The position numbers and the translations under genes are program-made. Positions 6,556 through 7,442 of a stretch of 7,442 nt of DNA are shown here, piece by piece. The stretch is from assembly GCA_020718125.1 (NCBI GenBank), contig DYDC01000129.1:1-7442 (forward strand), given 5' to 3'. The stretch's first letter is position 1. Every line of letters begins with the position of its first letter. This DNA comes from Methylacidiphilum sp. Lineage in GTDB: Bacteria > Verrucomicrobiota > Verrucomicrobiia > CAIQCK01. Under the pieces are notes generated by a model. That model saw nothing but the letters and a program-made list of their open reading frames with translations. It did no database searches and was not told where the DNA came from.

Positions 6556-6619
6556 AACAGGGAAGATGGAGGGCGGGAAGCCCGCGGAGAATTGCCTTCT
6601 GTTTCCCGTCTTCCCTGTT
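6556..6619. repeat. Inverted repeat in the pgpA downstream gap
   Basis: AACAGGGAAGA at 6556-6566 pairs perfectly with TCTTCCCTGTT at 6609-6619. The pairing extends to 14 bp with one G-U pair (6556-6569 with 6606-6608). The 36-nt interior contains a smaller hairpin, GCGGG-AAG-CCCGC (6573-6585). The only following T-rich stretch, GTTATTATT, is interrupted, so intrinsic termination is possible but weak. A miniature palindromic repeat is the alternative. Confidence 0.6.
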
Positions 6620-6641
6620 GAACCGTTATTATTCCCCCGTC

Positions 6642-6669
6642 TTGCAGTCACGGGCGGCATCTCTATAAT
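6642..6669 (+). promoter_or_regulatory. Promoter of the CxxC-protein gene
   Basis: A perfect -10 box TATAAT (6664-6669) lies 16 bp after a weaker -35 box TTGCAG (6642-6647). Transcription should start near 6676, about 5 nt before the ATG at 6681. No Shine-Dalgarno site is present. The message would be leaderless or nearly so, as predicted for ftsK. Confidence 0.65.
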
Positions 6670-6680
6670 CGCCGCGCTTT

Positions 6681-7259
6681 ATGCCAATCGAAGAATGGGA
6701 TCGTTTGCAGCCGCGGTCGCCGTTGTGCAACGGCTGCCAGAAGGCTTTTGCCGACAAAGAGGACTATCACACCGTCCTGTCGCTGGCGCAGGAGGGCTAC
6801 GCGCGGCAGGACGTGTGCGAGGAATGCTGGACGAAGGCCGGCAACCCGGCCAAGCGCGCCGGGGCGTTGAGTTACTGGCAGGGCACCTACCAGATGCCTG
6901 CGCCGCCGAAGCCGGAGGCACTGAAGAAGGAGGACGCCGAGTCGTTGCTGCGGAAGTTCATTGACTCGAAAGACCCCGGCCACAGCAACGTCCGCTACAT
7001 CCTCGCGGTGATGCTGGAGCGCAAACGCACGCTCAAGCAGCGCGACATCGTCGAGCGCGAGGGGGAGAAGGTCTTGGTTTATGAGCACATGCGCACGGGT
7101 GAGACGTTCCTGATCCCCGACCCGCGCCTGCGGCTGGATCAACTTGGAGCGGTGCAGGTGGAGGTCGTGGCGTTGTTGGCGCCGCCGCCAGTGCCGACGC
7201 CGCAGGAGCAGGCAGCGGCAGAAGCGGAAGCGCCGATGGCTGACGCGAAGCCGGAGTAG
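6681..7259 (+). CDS. Conserved hypothetical protein with two CxxC pairs
   Basis: This 192-residue soluble protein has no firm functional match that I know. C16/C19 (CNGC) and C46/C49 (CEEC) are spaced like a split zinc ribbon and probably bind one zinc ion. The middle (about 78-165) is charged and has a clear helix followed by a compact segment (YILAVMLERKRTLKQRD, VYEHMRTGETFLIPDP, LDQLGAVQVEVVALL). This resembles a family I remember from Planctomycetes and Verrucomicrobia, often annotated hypothetical. The tail (about 168-192) is low-complexity Pro/Ala/Glu. There is no signal peptide or membrane segment. It has its own promoter and is separated from pgpA by 171 bp, so it is probably not in the phospholipid operon. 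The ATG at 6681 is the only start near the predicted transcription start. A regulatory or RNA-related role would be guesswork. Confidence 0.85.
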   Translation: MPIEEWDRLQPRSPLCNGCQKAFADKEDYHTVLSLAQEGYARQDVCEECWTKAGNPAKRAGALSYWQGTYQMPAPPKPEALKKEDAESLLRKFIDSKDPGHSNVRYILAVMLERKRTLKQRDIVEREGEKVLVYEHMRTGETFLIPDPRLRLDQLGAVQVEVVALLAPPPVPTPQEQAAAEAEAPMADAKPE

Positions 7260-7421
7260 GGCAGTTCCATTCGCTGGCTGGAGGCGATCGGCAGCGCGAG
7301 TGAAGCCTTTGTCGAAACTCGGGCTGGCGATGCTCCCGGCACCGTAGCGGCTCAACAGCCGGTCGGCCACCGGCACGCTCTGGTCCACCTCTACGGCGCG
7401 GCCCGCCCGCTCGCCGCATGA
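7260..7421 (+). pseudogene. Possible degraded C-terminus of a Y1/REP-associated transposase
   Basis: After the stop of the preceding gene, the same frame stays open to a TGA at 7419-7421. It contains RWLEAIGSASEAFVE, which resembles the W-x-E-x-I...FVE block I recall near the C-terminus of some REP-associated tyrosine transposases. There is no start codon of its own and no catalytic HUH or tyrosine motif. The similarity is short and from memory, and chance is a real alternative in GC-rich DNA. Otherwise this stretch holds no gene I can support. Confidence 0.2.
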
Positions 7422-7442
7422 TTGGGGTCAGGTCTCAACATC
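7421..7442. mobile_element. Possible boundary motif of an IS200/REP-transposase-type element
   Basis: The window ends in ATTGGGGTCAGGTCTC followed by AACATC. I recall GGGGTCAGGTCT as a recurrent sequence flanking Y1-type (IS200-like, REP-associated) transposase genes in many bacteria. The rest of the unit would lie to the right of the window. The call rests on recollection alone. Confidence 0.35.

Noticed and set aside
6663..7419. Minus-strand frames opposite the CxxC gene and the right edge
   Set aside because: They are compositional shadows rich in Arg/Leu/His with no start context. The plus-strand gene has a promoter and paired CxxC motifs.
1..7442. CRISPR array or FtsK-orienting octamer cluster
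   Set aside because: No regularly spaced repeats with unique spacers were seen, and I found no convincing GGGNAGGG series by eye.

Overview
The window is a GC-rich bacterial chromosome segment with a compact, same-strand housekeeping cluster: ftsK (DNA translocase), a rodZ-like gene, rimO (ribosomal protein S12 methylthiotransferase), pgsA and pgpA (two consecutive steps of phosphatidylglycerol synthesis), then a separately promoted gene for a small protein with two CxxC pairs. Several clues suggest a Verrucomicrobiota-like member of the PVC superphylum: the small CxxC protein resembles a family I remember from Planctomycetes and Verrucomicrobia, Shine-Dalgarno sites are scarce, and the palindromic repeats are of kinds I associate with verrucomicrobial genomes. 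This assignment is inference from memory, not a database result.

Layout. Bases 1-126 carry two imperfect copies of a 23-bp direct repeat that look like the end of an insertion sequence (IS21-like) lying mostly to the left. A sigma70-type promoter (144-172) follows and fires almost onto the ftsK start at 186. ftsK ends at 2795. Its junction with rodZ is a perfect 65-bp tandem duplication (2785-2914) that makes a 20-codon decoy copy of the rodZ start before the real one at 2863. rimO (3804-5342) carries an in-frame insertion that contains a two-headed palindrome (4581-4644), built like a REP doublet with GTAG heads. The 110 bp between rimO and pgsA is a row of three hairpins, one of them another GTAG-headed palindrome. 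pgsA and pgpA overlap. After pgpA comes a 171-bp gap with an inverted repeat and a strong promoter, TTGCAG-16-TATAAT, again only a few bases from its start codon (6681). The last 183 bp hold no convincing gene. They may be the remnant edge of a Y1/REP-associated transposase unit.

Function. ftsK and rodZ serve chromosome segregation, division and cell shape. rimO modifies the ribosome. pgsA and pgpA make phosphatidylglycerol. This ftsK/rodZ/rimO/pgsA neighbourhood recurs in many bacteria. What stands out is the small-repeat layer on top of it: a palindrome doublet domesticated inside a conserved enzyme, a duplicated stop-start junction, and mobile-element edges at both ends of the window. I saw no CRISPR array, tRNA, rRNA or complete transposon, and nothing that amounts to a clear new multi-gene system.
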